A DNA stretch of 64,000 nucleotides from Streptomyces sp. NBC_01232 (GCF_035989885.1 NZ_CP108518.1:4575501-4639500); one strand, 5' to 3'. Shown: positions 1-8,267, counted from the stretch's first letter. Numbers and translations are program-made. Notes: generated by a model not told the origin, from the letters alone.

Positions 1-1
1 G

Positions 2-124
2 GTCCGCCCGCGCTACGTCGTCTCGCGCGGGACCGTCCTCGCCGAGACCCCGCCCGCCCCGACCCGGCTGAGCTGGCCGGGGGAGCCCCCGTCCGAGATC
101 GACTTCAGCCGCCGCCTGCGCTGA
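2..124 (+). CDS. C-terminal end of a probable amidohydrolase (partial)
   Basis: An open frame runs from the window edge to a TGA at 122-124, giving 40 residues that begin VRPRYVVSRG and end DFSRRLR. The pattern of an R-x-V-V-S-R-G strand followed by a V/A-E-T-x-P-A-P turn resembles the C-terminal beta-sandwich of cytosine deaminase-type amidohydrolases, where a last strand names the residue after the metal-dependent barrel. Only this tail is visible, so no catalytic residue can be checked and the assignment is weak. The gene reads toward the DUF gene at 366. Confidence 0.4.
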   Translation, partial: VRPRYVVSRGTVLAETPPAPTRLSWPGEPPSEIDFSRRLR

Positions 125-353
125 CGCCCCATGACGACGTGGACGCTCGGCACCGCATCCGCGCGCGCCGAGGAGATCGTCGTGCCTGGCCCCGGTCGAG
201 GACCAAGATGCTGCGCAAGCCCGACTGCGCGGCGGCCGCGTCCGTGGCCGGCGGTGCGGCCACCCGGATCGCGGCCAACCCGCTGGACCGGATGCAGACG
301 CACGCGGGGGCCTCGTACCGCAACAGGTCACGCATATCGGTCACCGCGTCGGA

Positions 354-359
354 TAGCGT
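354..359 (+). promoter_or_regulatory. -10 hexamer TAGCGT, predicted leaderless start
   Basis: TAGCGT ends 6 nt before the ATG at 366, so transcription should begin at or next to the start codon. No clear Shine-Dalgarno sequence is present. Confidence 0.45.
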
Positions 360-365
360 GCCCGC

Positions 366-881
366 ATGTCGTGGGACGAGGACGGAACACCGCACCCGCT
401 CGCACTGCGCCGTACCGGCCGCAGCGAACTGGAGCCGGACCGGCTGCCCGAGATGCGGGAGCTGGAGGTGCTCGGCTGGGAGCCGGCTCCCGAGGACCTG
501 CGCTGGGCGTTCCTCCCGTACGTCTGGCCGCCCGCGGCCCGCACCTGGATCCCCGACCGCTCCACCCACTGGGCGGTGGACACCGCCCTCGACGGCCACG
601 GCCACATCACCGGCGTGGAGTGCGCCCCGCTGCCGGAGCCCGACCTCCGGGACCTCGACCGGGAGGCCGACGAGATCCTTGCCGGGCTGGGCCTCCCGCC
701 CCGGCCCCCGGGCCGCCTCTGGCTGCTCCGCCCGGTCGGCCCCTTCGGCACCGTCGGCGAGCTCCTGGAACACCTCGACGGCTTGGCCGCGGAGCGCGCC
801 GTGGAGGCAGGGCCCTCCACGGCCTTCCTCGCCCTGGTCCGGGGCGCGCTCGCCGAACTGGCCGGCCCCGGGGAGCGGTGA
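366..881 (+). CDS. conserved hypothetical protein, possibly DUF5956 family
   Basis: A 171-residue soluble protein without signal peptide or membrane segment. It is rich in Trp and Pro (WEPAPEDLRWAFLPYVWPP near residue 38) and has the general look of an uncharacterised actinobacterial family (tentatively DUF5956). The ATG at 366 is chosen because a TAGCGT -10 element sits 6 nt upstream and because reading starts directly with conserved-looking sequence (MSWDEDGTPHPLALRR). It converges on the aminopeptidase P gene with a 15-nt gap. No function can be assigned from sequence. Confidence 0.75.
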   Translation: MSWDEDGTPHPLALRRTGRSELEPDRLPEMRELEVLGWEPAPEDLRWAFLPYVWPPAARTWIPDRSTHWAVDTALDGHGHITGVECAPLPEPDLRDLDREADEILAGLGLPPRPPGRLWLLRPVGPFGTVGELLEHLDGLAAERAVEAGPSTAFLALVRGALAELAGPGER

Positions 882-896
882 GCGGCCCCCGGAGGG

Positions 897-2327
897 TCAG
901 CCCTTCAGGCGCGCCATCCAGGCCTCGACCTCGGTCGAGGTGCGGGGCAGTCCGGCCGACATGTTCCGGTTGCCGTCCTCGGTGACGAGGATGTCGTCCT
1001 CGATGCGGACGCCGATGCCGCGGTATTCCTCGGGCACGGTCAGGTCGTCGGTCTGGAAGTAGAGGCCGGGCTCGACGGTCAGGCACATGCCGGGCTCGAG
1101 GGTTCCGTCGACGTATGCCTCGCGGCGGGCGGCGGCGCAGTCGTGGACGTCCATGCCGAGCATGTGACCGGTGCCGTGGAGGGTCCAGCGGCGCTGCAGG
1201 CCCAGCTCCAGGACCCGCTCGACCGGGCCTTCCAGCAGCCCCCACTCGACGAGCTTCTCGGCCAGGACGTGCTGGGAGGCGTCGTGGAAGTCGCGGAACT
1301 TCGCACCCGGCTTCACCGCGGCGATGCCGGCTTCCTGGGAGGCGTAGACCGCGTCGTAGATCTTGCGCTGGATGTCGGTGTAGGTGCCGTTGATGGGGAG
1401 TGTGCGCGTGACGTCGGCGGTGTAGAGGGAGTGGGTTTCCACGCCGGCGTCGAGCAGCAGCAGGTCGCCGGAGCGGACGTCGCCGTCGTTGCGGACCCAG
1501 TGCAGGGTGCAGGCGTGCGGGCCGGCGGCGCAGATGGAGCCGTAGCCGACGTCGTTGCCCTCGACGCGGGCACGGAGGAAGAAGGTGCCCTCGATGTAGC
1601 GCTCGGAGGTGGCCTCGGCCTTGTCGAGGACCTTCACGACGTCCTCGAAACCGCGGACGGTGGAGTCGACGGCCTTCTGCAGCTCGCCGATCTCGAACGC
1701 GTCCTTGACCAGGCGAAGTTCGGACAGGAAGACGCGCAGCTCCTCGTCCGTCTCGGCGGTGGTCATATCGGCGAGCGCCGCCTCGATGCCCGTGTCGTGC
1801 CCGCGTACCACGCGTACGGGGCCGCCGGCCGAGCGCAGCAGACCGGCCGCCGTGCGCACGTCGCGGCAGGGGATGCCGTAGAGGGCCCCGGCCTCGGTGA
1901 GGCTGCGACGGCGGCCGGCCCACAGTTCGCCCTGGCCGTCGAGCCAGAACTCGCCGTTCTCCTTGTCGGAGCGGGGCAGCCGGTACAGGGCGGCCTCGTG
2001 GCCGCCGTCCGCCGGCTCCAGCACCAGGACCCCGTCCTCCTTGAGGTCGCCGGTGAGGTACGCGTACTCGGTCGAGGCACGGAAGGGGTACTCGGTGTCG
2101 TTCGAGCGGATCCGCAGGTTGCCGGCCGGGACGACCAGGCGCTCCCCGGGGAAGCGGGCCGACAGTGCGGCCCGGCGGGCGGCGGTGCGGCCCGCCTGGG
2201 GTATCGGCGGCAGATCGTGCGCCTCGGTGTGGGCCCAGCCGGACGCCATGTTCCGCGCGAGCTCCTCGCAGACCCCCCGGGCCGCGGGCTGCTCGACCGG
2301 CTGCTGGTCATCGGCGGCCACTGCCAC
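897..2327 (-). CDS. pepP: aminopeptidase P family protein (Xaa-Pro aminopeptidase, M24B)
   Basis: A 476-residue cytoplasmic metallopeptidase that removes N-terminal residues preceding proline. The N-terminal creatinase-like domain (about residues 60-210) is followed by the pita-bread catalytic domain with all five expected dinuclear-metal ligands in order: Asp in LLLDAGVETHS, Asp in TADVTRT, His in HGTGHMLGMDVHD, Glu in TVEPG and Glu in RIEDD. The GTG at 2327 is preferred: GAGGAGG lies 4 nt upstream. A second GTG six bases downstream has 10-nt spacing and is a reasonable alternative. Length is normal for actinobacterial PepP. It converges with the DUF gene at 366. Confidence 0.93.
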   Translation of the reverse strand: MAVAADDQQPVEQPAARGVCEELARNMASGWAHTEAHDLPPIPQAGRTAARRAALSARFPGERLVVPAGNLRIRSNDTEYPFRASTEYAYLTGDLKEDGVLVLEPADGGHEAALYRLPRSDKENGEFWLDGQGELWAGRRRSLTEAGALYGIPCRDVRTAAGLLRSAGGPVRVVRGHDTGIEAALADMTTAETDEELRVFLSELRLVKDAFEIGELQKAVDSTVRGFEDVVKVLDKAEATSERYIEGTFFLRARVEGNDVGYGSICAAGPHACTLHWVRNDGDVRSGDLLLLDAGVETHSLYTADVTRTLPINGTYTDIQRKIYDAVYASQEAGIAAVKPGAKFRDFHDASQHVLAEKLVEWGLLEGPVERVLELGLQRRWTLHGTGHMLGMDVHDCAAARREAYVDGTLEPGMCLTVEPGLYFQTDDLTVPEEYRGIGVRIEDDILVTEDGNRNMSAGLPRTSTEVEAWMARLKG

Positions 2328-2515
2328 GGTTCCTCCTCGTCGAGTGAACTGCTGTCCGGCTCGCATCATAGGACCGGGTGTACAAGCCCGTCAGAAACGT
2401 TTCCGCCGTTGCCGAGTTGCCGCAGCGGCCACACCGCCCGGGCCGCTGCACAAGGCACTCCGCGGCTCCCGTGGCTACCCTGGTCGTGAGGGGGGTACTG
2501 CCAGGAGGCGATCAC

Positions 2516-2794
2516 ATGGGCCGGCGCCATCACTTCCACATCGACCACAACGGGCACTCGGTCAGCGCCACCGTCCAGACCGGGCACACCGCCGTCGTGG
2601 AGGTACTGGTCGACGGCAAGGAGACCGGACACGCCACGACGCACGACGATCACCCGGTGACGGTGCACGTCGAGCTGCCCACGGACCCCCCGACCCGCGT
2701 CTCCGTCCGCGCGACCCCGGGCCCGGGCGTCCCCCGCTGCCTCTTCGAGGCTCCGCCCACGGAGCCCCACATCATGTCCCCGCGCCCTTACTGA
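2516..2794 (+). CDS. small hypothetical His-rich protein
   Basis: A 92-residue protein beginning MGRRHHFHIDHNGHSV. The ATG at 2516 is preceded by a good ribosome binding site (CCAGGAGGCGATCAC), much better than upstream starts. The first 25 residues hold six histidines, then an acidic and Val/Thr-rich beta-type sequence, with no membrane segment or signal peptide. The His-x-His spacing suggests possible metal binding, but that is inference only. A TACCCT hexamer about 40 nt upstream could be its -10. I do not recognise a family. It is divergent from pepP and convergent with the small secreted protein gene. Confidence 0.72.
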   Translation: MGRRHHFHIDHNGHSVSATVQTGHTAVVEVLVDGKETGHATTHDDHPVTVHVELPTDPPTRVSVRATPGPGVPRCLFEAPPTEPHIMSPRPY

Positions 2795-2943
2795 CGGCGG
2801 TCGTGGCTACCGGGTCCCCTTGCACTCCGGAGTCGCGGACCGGATCTCCTCCGTCGCCTCGCGGATCCCGTCGGAGCCCGAGAGGCTCGTGCCGACGAAG
2901 GCGGGGCACGGGCTCCGGAAGGGACGTCGCCCGGAGCCGAGGA

Positions 2944-3141
2944 TCACAGGCCCGGTATGCCGGTGAGCTTCGGTCCGTTGTCGATCAGCTGGCCCCTGGT
3001 CTTGGCCTTGGCCGCGTCGCGCTCTGCCCCGGTGGAAGCCGGCATCGCGATCGCGGCGGAGACGAAGGCCGCCGCGGTGACGCACCTTCCGAGGCGGGCG
3101 ATGTGCCGCTTGGGGGCGGGGGCGGGAAGGTTGTGGACCAT
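2944..3141 (-). CDS. small secreted protein, probably truncated by a frameshift
   Basis: A 65-residue product with an N-terminal signal: KRHIARLGRC basic region, then a hydrophobic stretch VTAAAFVSAAIAMPA and a likely cleavage at about residue 35-39. The ATG at 3141 has an AAGGAG ribosome binding site 6 nt upstream. The frame stops after LTGIPGL, but the next frame continues (to a stop at 2807) with coding-looking sequence that has two cysteines and ends PECKGTR. The two halves together would give a secreted protein of about 110 residues with one disulphide. This could be a pseudogene, a sequencing error, or a genuinely short protein. Confidence 0.6.
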   Translation of the reverse strand: MVHNLPAPAPKRHIARLGRCVTAAAFVSAAIAMPASTGAERDAAKAKTRGQLIDNGPKLTGIPGL

Positions 3142-3488
3142 GCCTGCTCCTTGAGGTGTGTCCGGCAGCAACGCAACCGCCGGATCGGTTCGGCCCCGCC
3201 ACCTTTCAGCGTGACCACGCATCAAGTAGGCCCGTCCGCACTGATGAGGGTCATGACTCGAAAAGCCGTGTCTTGACGGGGCAGGAGCCGTGTGACCCTC
3301 CCGCACACGACGAAAGCCCCCTGCCCGCTCTGCAGGCGCGGGCACCGTCGAGGCCGGGTGAGAGCCGGACCGCGCCGGGACCGGCTCGCCGCCGGTGATC
3401 AGCGGACAGAGAAGGCGACAAGGGGGTCCCGCTCGAGGAGAGGTCGCTCCGAACCCTTAGTCGCTCGGTTGGTCGCCCGGACGCAGAA
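3142..3488. other. intergenic region, no gene recognised
   Basis: About 350 nt between the small secreted protein gene and the tRNA terminator. It should hold the promoter of the minus-strand secreted protein gene. Open frames here lack ribosome binding sites, and I see no hairpin with a T-run. Confidence 0.5.
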
Positions 3489-3520
3489 AGAGCCGGTGCA
3501 GATTTCTCTGCACCGGCTCT
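3489..3520 (-). terminator. terminator of tRNA-Pro
   Basis: A 13-bp perfect inverted repeat (arms 3489-3501 and 3508-3520, loop ATTTCT) directly downstream of the minus-strand tRNA. On the minus strand it is followed by CTTTCT. Confidence 0.85.
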
Positions 3521-3537
3521 CACCTGGTTTTACTCTG

Positions 3538-3611
3538 TCGGGGTGGCGGGATTTGAACCCACGACCTCTTCGTCCCGAACGAAGCGCGCTGCCAAGCTGC
3601 GCTACACCCCG
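3538..3611 (-). tRNA. tRNA-Pro (CGG)
   Basis: 74 nt read on the minus strand. The acceptor stem is CGGGGTG / CACCCCG with discriminator A. The anticodon arm is CTTCG-TTCGGGA-CGAAG, giving anticodon CGG (codon CCG), and the T arm contains GGTTCAAATCC. The 3' CCA is not encoded. A TAAAGT element near 3650-3655 is a candidate -10. Confidence 0.95.
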
Positions 3612-3655
3612 ATCGCCGCCCCGCAGCACTTGCTGCCCTGGCGACATCGATTACT

Positions 3656-3985
3656 TTAGCGGACCTCTCGCCGGAGACGAAATCCGGTTTTCGCGGGGCC
3701 GCGGATCAGCGCGAAGGTCACGTGCGCCAGCGGGTACGCGAGCCACTGCGCGGCGTGCCGCGGGCGCAGGGTGCGGGGCGCCGTGAGGAGGAGGAAGTCC
3801 AGGAGGGCGCCGGCCGGGGTGACCAGGCGCCGCCAGGCGCGTGCCGCGGACAGCCCGAGGACGACCGCGACCAGGATGTTCGTCCAGATCGTGAAGTGGC
3901 TCAGGACGACGGGCACGCTCCCTTACGCGCACTCGATGACCAGCCCCACCACGGCCGCGGTGCGGATCAGGGCCCGGAGCACCAC
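3656..3985 (-). pseudogene. remnant of a Pr6Pr-type membrane protein
   Basis: Reading from a GTG at 3985 gives VVLRALIRTAAVVGLVIECA, then an in-frame TAA, then GSVPVVLSHFTIWTNILVAV and on to a stop at 3656. The FTIWTNILVAVVL segment (FTIQSN-like in relatives) and a C-terminal WLAYPLAHVTFALIRG helix resemble the Pr6Pr / FAR-17a membrane family. Intact members have about 200 residues and six helices; here only about 110 codons remain, so internal helices are missing and one stop interrupts the frame. The distal 86-codon part retains an ATG/GTG but no good ribosome binding site. I read it as a decayed gene between tRNA-Pro and the metallophosphoesterase. Confidence 0.6.
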
Positions 3986-4024
3986 GGGGACGAGGCGCGC
4001 CGGTGCGGTCGTTCCGGCAGCGTG

Positions 4025-4963
4025 TTACGCCTTCGGGGTGAGCGTCAGGAGCGTCGCCTCCGGCGGGCAGGCGAAGCGGACCGGGGTGAACCGGTTGGTG
4101 CCGCAGCCGGCCGAGACGTGCAGGAACGCGCGGTTGCCCTCTGCCTCGTGCGTGGAGAGCCCCTTCACCCGCTTGGTGTCCAGGTCGCAGTTGGTGACGA
4201 GCGCCCCGTAGAAGGGGATGCACAGCTGTCCGCCGTGGGTGTGGCCCGCGAGGATCAGGGGGTACCGGTCGGCGGTGAAGGACTCCAGCACGCGCAGGTA
4301 CGGGGCGTGCACCACGGCCATCGAGAAGTCCGCGCCCGCCTCCGGCCCGCCGGCGACCTCCGCGTAGCGGTCCCGCTTGATGTGCGGGTCGTCGAGCCCG
4401 GTGAAGGCCAGCTCCAGGCCGTCCAGCTTCAGCCGGGCCCGCGTGTTGGTGAGGTTCAGCCAGCCGGCCGCGTCGAACGCGTCCCGCATCTCTTCCCACG
4501 GGTTGTGGACGGCGCCGACGACCGGCTTGTTCCCGTTCAGCCCGTGCCGGCCCTGGGTCTTCTCGATCAGGTAGCGCCCGGGGTTGCGCAGCCGCGGCCC
4601 GTAGTAGTCGTTCGACCCGAAGACGTACACGCCCGGGAAGTTCATCAAGGGGCCCAGCGCGTCGAGCAGCTCGGGGATGCCCTCGGTGTCCGAGAGGTTG
4701 TCGCCGGTGTTCACGACGAAGTCGGGGCGCAGGCCCGCGAGGGACTGCAGCCAGGCGCGCTTCTTGCGCTGCCCGCCGACCATATGGATGTCGGACACCT
4801 GGAGTACGCGCAACGGGCGCATCCCCCGGGGAAGGACCGGGACCGTCACCCGGCGCAGGCGGAAGGACCGCGCCTCGAAACCGGCGGCATAGGCCACACC
4901 CGCGGCCCCCACCGCAGCGATTCCGGCAGCTGCCTTCAGGGGTACTCCGTAACGCGCACGCAT
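4025..4963 (-). CDS. metallophosphoesterase (YkuE-like), membrane anchored
   Basis: A 312-residue calcineurin-like phosphoesterase with an N-terminal hydrophobic anchor (about residues 8-28, AAAGIAAVGAAGVAYAAG) placing the catalytic domain outside the membrane. The metal-binding motifs appear in order: SDIH (near residue 57), GDN (near 85), GSND (near 115), the HA of VVHAPY (near 203) and GHTHGG (near 241), enough for a complete dinuclear centre. Related proteins act on lipid A-like or nucleotide substrates, but the substrate here is unknown. The start ATG at 4963 has no strong ribosome binding site; GACGAT lies 6 nt upstream and may be a weak -10 of a leaderless transcript. It is divergent from the YqeY gene. 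Confidence 0.9.
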   Translation of the reverse strand: MRARYGVPLKAAAGIAAVGAAGVAYAAGFEARSFRLRRVTVPVLPRGMRPLRVLQVSDIHMVGGQRKKRAWLQSLAGLRPDFVVNTGDNLSDTEGIPELLDALGPLMNFPGVYVFGSNDYYGPRLRNPGRYLIEKTQGRHGLNGNKPVVGAVHNPWEEMRDAFDAAGWLNLTNTRARLKLDGLELAFTGLDDPHIKRDRYAEVAGGPEAGADFSMAVVHAPYLRVLESFTADRYPLILAGHTHGGQLCIPFYGALVTNCDLDTKRVKGLSTHEAEGNRAFLHVSAGCGTNRFTPVRFACPPEATLLTLTPKA

Positions 4964-5018
4964 GGACCCATCGTCGCAGACCCGGAAAACCAGTGAGCGC
5001 CACCGGCCCCGTACCTGG

Positions 5019-5024
5019 CAGACT
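5019..5024 (+). promoter_or_regulatory. -10-like CAGACT before YqeY gene
   Basis: CAGACT ends 7 nt before the ATG at 5032, compatible with a leaderless transcript. Confidence 0.35.
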
Positions 5025-5031
5025 CAGCTGC

Positions 5032-5493
5032 ATGACCACGCTCAAGGCCAAGCTCCAGGAAGACCTCACGACCGCCATCAAGGCGCGTGACGAGCTGCAC
5101 TCGTCCACGCTGCGCCTGACCCTCTCCGCCATCACCAAGGAGGAGGTCGCGGGCAAGGAGGCCCGTGTGCTCTCCGACGAGGAAGTCCTCAAGGTGATCG
5201 CCAAGGAGGCGAAGAAGCGCCGTGAGGCCGCGGATGCCTTCGCCCAGGGCGGCCGTCCCGAGCAGGCCGCCCGGGAGACCGCGGAGGGCGAGTTCCTCGA
5301 CACGTACCTGCCCAAGCAGCTCAGCGACGACGAGCTCGTCGCGATCGTTGCGCAGGCCGTCGAGGAGGCCAGGGCGGCGGGTGCCGAGGGGCCGCGGGCC
5401 ATGGGCGCCGTCATGAAGATCGTGAACCCGAAGGTCGCCGGGCTGGCGGAGGGCGGGCGTGTCGCCGCCGTCGTCAAGCAGCAGCTCGCGTAG
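5032..5493 (+). CDS. yqeY: GatB/YqeY domain-containing protein
   Basis: A 153-residue protein of the YqeY family, which resembles the tRNA-binding C-terminal domain of amidotransferase subunit GatB. It is a single compact helical domain (MTTLKAKLQEDLTTAIKARD through AVVKQQLA) at the usual family length of about 150. It contains the conserved LRLTLSAI, YLPKQLSDDEL and GAVMKIVNPKV segments. Its cellular role is not established; a part in tRNA-dependent amidation or translation quality control is suspected for the family. The ATG at 5032 begins the conserved sequence. Transcription ends at the strong hairpin at 5516-5571, shared with the convergent penicillin-binding protein gene. Confidence 0.92.
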   Translation: MTTLKAKLQEDLTTAIKARDELHSSTLRLTLSAITKEEVAGKEARVLSDEEVLKVIAKEAKKRREAADAFAQGGRPEQAARETAEGEFLDTYLPKQLSDDELVAIVAQAVEEARAAGAEGPRAMGAVMKIVNPKVAGLAEGGRVAAVVKQQLA

Positions 5494-5515
5494 GACCGCA
5501 GAGCAAGACCAGGCG

Positions 5516-5571
5516 CAGCAAGAGGGGGAGGGCCCCGGCCGAAATCGGCCGGGGCCCTCCCCCTCTTGCTG
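5516..5571. terminator. bidirectional terminator between yqeY and PBP gene
   Basis: Two perfect 26-nt arms (5516-5541 and 5546-5571) around a 4-nt AAAT loop, with very high GC in the stem. It lies between convergent genes, so it can stop transcription from both sides without a T-run. Confidence 0.9.
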
Positions 5572-5584
5572 TGTGCGCCGACCG

Positions 5585-7882
5585 CTACTGGTCGTCGCGG
5601 CCGCCGATCACGCCGCCGGTGCCCGGGTCGAGCGTGATCCCGGGGAACGGGGGCTGCGGTTCCACGCCGCCCGTGGCACCCCCGGTGGCTCCGGCGTTCT
5701 GACCGCCGGGCCGCCCGCCGGGCTTGCCGTCACCGCCGGGCTTGCCGGGCCGGTTCGGGTTCGTGCTCGGCTTGTTGCCGCGCGGGCCACCGGAAGGGGG
5801 GACGTTCGGTTCCGGGATGCCGACCGTGGTGAAGTTCCCGGACTCGCGGCCGGACAGCGCGCCGCTGATCGCGTCCTTCCAGATCGGGCCCGGCAGGCCA
5901 CCGCCGAAGACCTTGTCGAAGGGCTTGCCGCCGATCACGATGTTCTCCATCGAGATCTTCTTCGCGCCGCCCGAGCCGACCCACACGGCGCCGGAGATGT
6001 TCGGCGTGTAGCCGACGAACCAGGCGTTGTAGCGGCCGTCCGTCGTACCGGTCTTGCCGGCGCTGTCGCGGTCGCTCAGGCCGGCCCGCTCACCTGTACC
6101 GGAGTCGACCACTCCGCGCAGCAGGGTGTTGATGGTGTCGGCCGTCTCGGTGGACATCGCCCGGTCGCACTTGGACTTCGGCACGGCGAGCGCCTTGCCG
6201 TGCGGGTCGGTGATCGACTCGATGGCGACCGGCGTGCAGAAGATGCCGCGGTTGGCGAAGGTCGCGTAGGCGTTGGCCATCGTCAGCGGGGAGAGTTCGG
6301 CGGAGCCGAGCGCGATGGAGGGGGCCTCGGGGAGCTTGGAGCCGTCGGCCGGGACCACGCCGAGCTTCTGCGTCATCTCCGTCACCGGGCAGAGGCCGAT
6401 CTCGCCGATCATCTCGACGAAGTACGTGTTGATGGACTTCTCCATCGCCGTCCGCAGCGCGTACGGACCGATCTCGTCCTCGGTCTCGTTCTTCGCCGTC
6501 TGGATCTTGCCGTCGATCGGCAGGTTCAGCCACTCCGTGCCGTCGCAGCGGGAGATCGACGCCGGGTAGTTCATCTTGTTCGGCGCCTGGTACACCTTCG
6601 TCGGCGGCATGCCCCGCTCCAGGGCGGCCGCCGCGATGAACGGCTTGAACGTGGAGCCGACCTGGAAGCCGAAGTTCGAGCCGCCCATCCGCTTGTCCAC
6701 GGAGTAGTTGATCTGCGTCTCGTTCTTCCCGAAGCCGTACGGCTTGGACTGACCCATCGCCAGGACCCGGCCGGTGCCCGGCTGGACCATGGTCACAGCC
6801 GTTGCGATCGAGTCCTCCTGGTAGACGTGGTCCTTGATCGATTCATTGGCCGCGTCCTGTGACTGCGGGTCCAGGGTGGTGCGGACGGTCAGGCCGCCCT
6901 GGTTCCAGATCTTCGCCCGGTCCTCGCGCGTCTTGCCGAAGACGGTGTCGGTCAGGAAGGAGTTGCGCACGTAGTCGCAGAAGAAGCCCGCGCCCTTGAC
7001 CGCGGTGATGCAGCCGTTCTTCGGCTTGGTCACCTTGAGGGTGACCGGCTTGGCCTTCGCCGCGTCCGCCTCGGCCTGCGAGACGTCCTTGGTGTCGGCC
7101 ATCCGCTGGAGGACGATGTTGCGGCGCTTCGTCGCCTCCTGCACGTCGTTCACCGGGTCGTACCGGCTCGGCGACTGGACGACGCCGGCGAGCAGCGCGG
7201 ACTCCTCCAGAGCGAGGTCCTTGGCCGGCTTGCTGAAGTAGCGCTGGGCCGCGGATTCGATTCCGTACGCCTGCTGGCCGAAGTACGTGATGTTGAGGTA
7301 GTTCTCGAGGATCTTCTTCTTCCCGAGCTCCTCCTCGACCTGGATCGAGTACTTCAGCTCGCGGATCTTGCGCCCGAGGCTCTTCTCCTGGGCCTCGCGC
7401 ACCTTGGTCTCGTCGTCGCCGGCCTCTTCGACGAAGACGTTCTTCACGTACTGCTGGGTGAGGGTGGAGGCGCCCTGTGCGGCGCCGCCTTCCTGCGCGT
7501 TGCGGTTGACCGCGCGCAGGATGCCCTTGAGGTCGACCGCGCCGTGCTCGTAGAAACGCGAGTCCTCGATCGCGACGATCGCCTTCTGCATGTACGGGGA
7601 GATCGCCGTGAGCGGGACCACCTGACGGTCGCGTGAATAGACGGTGGCGATCAAGCCACCCTCTGCGTCCAGAATCGTGGTCCGCTGGCTCAGTGGCGGA
7701 GTCTTGAGATTGGCCGGGATCTCATCGAATCCCTCGACCGTCCCCTTGGCCGCCAGGCCCAGGGCGCCTGCAGCCGGAATCGCCATGCCGGCCAGTACAA
7801 CCCCGGAGAGAACGGACACCCCGAGGAACTTGGCGGCCTGCTGGCTCCCCGTGAGCCCGCCGCCCGAGCGCTTCTTTCCCAT
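5585..7882 (-). CDS. bifunctional penicillin-binding protein (glycosyltransferase 51 / transpeptidase)
   Basis: A 765-residue class A PBP that polymerises and cross-links peptidoglycan outside the membrane. The N-terminal anchor is about residues 18-45. The GT51 domain contains the catalytic Glu in AIEDSRFYEHGAVD (near 105) and GASTLTQQYVKN. The transpeptidase domain has the nucleophile motif STFK in GSTFKPFIAAA, SIN in EKSINTYF and KTG in AGKTGTTDGRYN. A disordered Gly/Pro-rich tail (about the last 75 residues, NPNRPGKPGGDGKPGG) is typical of actinomycete PBPs. The ATG at 7882 has TAGGCT 7 nt upstream and no ribosome binding site, so the mRNA is probably leaderless. It is divergent from wblA, as in other streptomycetes. 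Confidence 0.95.
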   Translation of the reverse strand: MGKKRSGGGLTGSQQAAKFLGVSVLSGVVLAGMAIPAAGALGLAAKGTVEGFDEIPANLKTPPLSQRTTILDAEGGLIATVYSRDRQVVPLTAISPYMQKAIVAIEDSRFYEHGAVDLKGILRAVNRNAQEGGAAQGASTLTQQYVKNVFVEEAGDDETKVREAQEKSLGRKIRELKYSIQVEEELGKKKILENYLNITYFGQQAYGIESAAQRYFSKPAKDLALEESALLAGVVQSPSRYDPVNDVQEATKRRNIVLQRMADTKDVSQAEADAAKAKPVTLKVTKPKNGCITAVKGAGFFCDYVRNSFLTDTVFGKTREDRAKIWNQGGLTVRTTLDPQSQDAANESIKDHVYQEDSIATAVTMVQPGTGRVLAMGQSKPYGFGKNETQINYSVDKRMGGSNFGFQVGSTFKPFIAAAALERGMPPTKVYQAPNKMNYPASISRCDGTEWLNLPIDGKIQTAKNETEDEIGPYALRTAMEKSINTYFVEMIGEIGLCPVTEMTQKLGVVPADGSKLPEAPSIALGSAELSPLTMANAYATFANRGIFCTPVAIESITDPHGKALAVPKSKCDRAMSTETADTINTLLRGVVDSGTGERAGLSDRDSAGKTGTTDGRYNAWFVGYTPNISGAVWVGSGGAKKISMENIVIGGKPFDKVFGGGLPGPIWKDAISGALSGRESGNFTTVGIPEPNVPPSGGPRGNKPSTNPNRPGKPGGDGKPGGRPGGQNAGATGGATGGVEPQPPFPGITLDPGTGGVIGGRDDQ

Positions 7883-7889
7883 AGGGGGC

Positions 7890-7895
7890 AGCCTA
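7890..7895 (-). promoter_or_regulatory. -10 hexamer TAGGCT of the PBP gene
   Basis: On the minus strand TAGGCT ends 7 nt before the ATG at 7882. Confidence 0.5.
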
Positions 7896-8094
7896 CGTTC
7901 TCATTCGCCGGACACACGCGAATGCCTTGGCCTAAGCTGTCCCCAACTGTCACAGCAGTGTGGTGCGACATCAACCCCTCGGCTTGATTTTCACCCTTCC
8001 CGAATGGGGTGGACACATGTCCGAATCTGGCCCCTCTGCTGAAGCCGAACCGACGATTACACCCGAATTGCCGCAATGGCCGGGCATGTCGCCG

Positions 8095-8114
8095 GATCAC
8101 TCCGTCGGGTGATC
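8095..8114. promoter_or_regulatory. inverted repeat GATCAC-N8-GTGATC, candidate operator upstream of wblA
   Basis: Two perfect 6-nt half sites with centres 14 nt apart, a spacing that could suit a dimeric HTH regulator. It lies 154 nt before the preferred wblA start. The regulator is unknown; the half sites do not match the BldD consensus as I know it. Confidence 0.4.
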
Positions 8115-8267
8115 TGCCGCTTACCCATAGTCCGTTCGGACCATTCAAGATTGGGCCCGTCGGGGGTGTTGCACTGTGCTCGCCTTCCGTAACGTCCTCA
8201 ACTGGTAGCGGTGAATATGCCGCTACCGCCGTGGGGGAGCCTCGATTCGGGAGAGGACGGCGCCGGG

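Larger units (their letters stand above)
7883..8267. other. PBP-wblA divergent control region
   Basis: About 385 nt with locally higher AT than the flanking genes. It carries the PBP promoter at its left end and a perfect inverted repeat at 8095-8114. An in-frame GTG at 8211 and ATG at 8217 could extend WblA by 17-19 residues. The rest is presumably 5' leader and control sequence for wblA. Confidence 0.5.

Noticed and set aside
139..350. Short frames on both strands between the first two genes
   Set aside because: No ribosome binding sites or -10 elements at their starts, and the opposite strand reads equally well, so coding cannot be supported.
1143..2489. 448-codon plus-strand frame over pepP
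   Set aside because: The minus-strand frame has all five metal ligands of aminopeptidase P; this is its antisense shadow.
3399..3647. 82-codon frame containing GVAQLGSALRSGRRGRGFKS across the tRNA-Pro
   Set aside because: This peptide is the well-known spurious translation of a tRNA gene; the tRNA explains the sequence.
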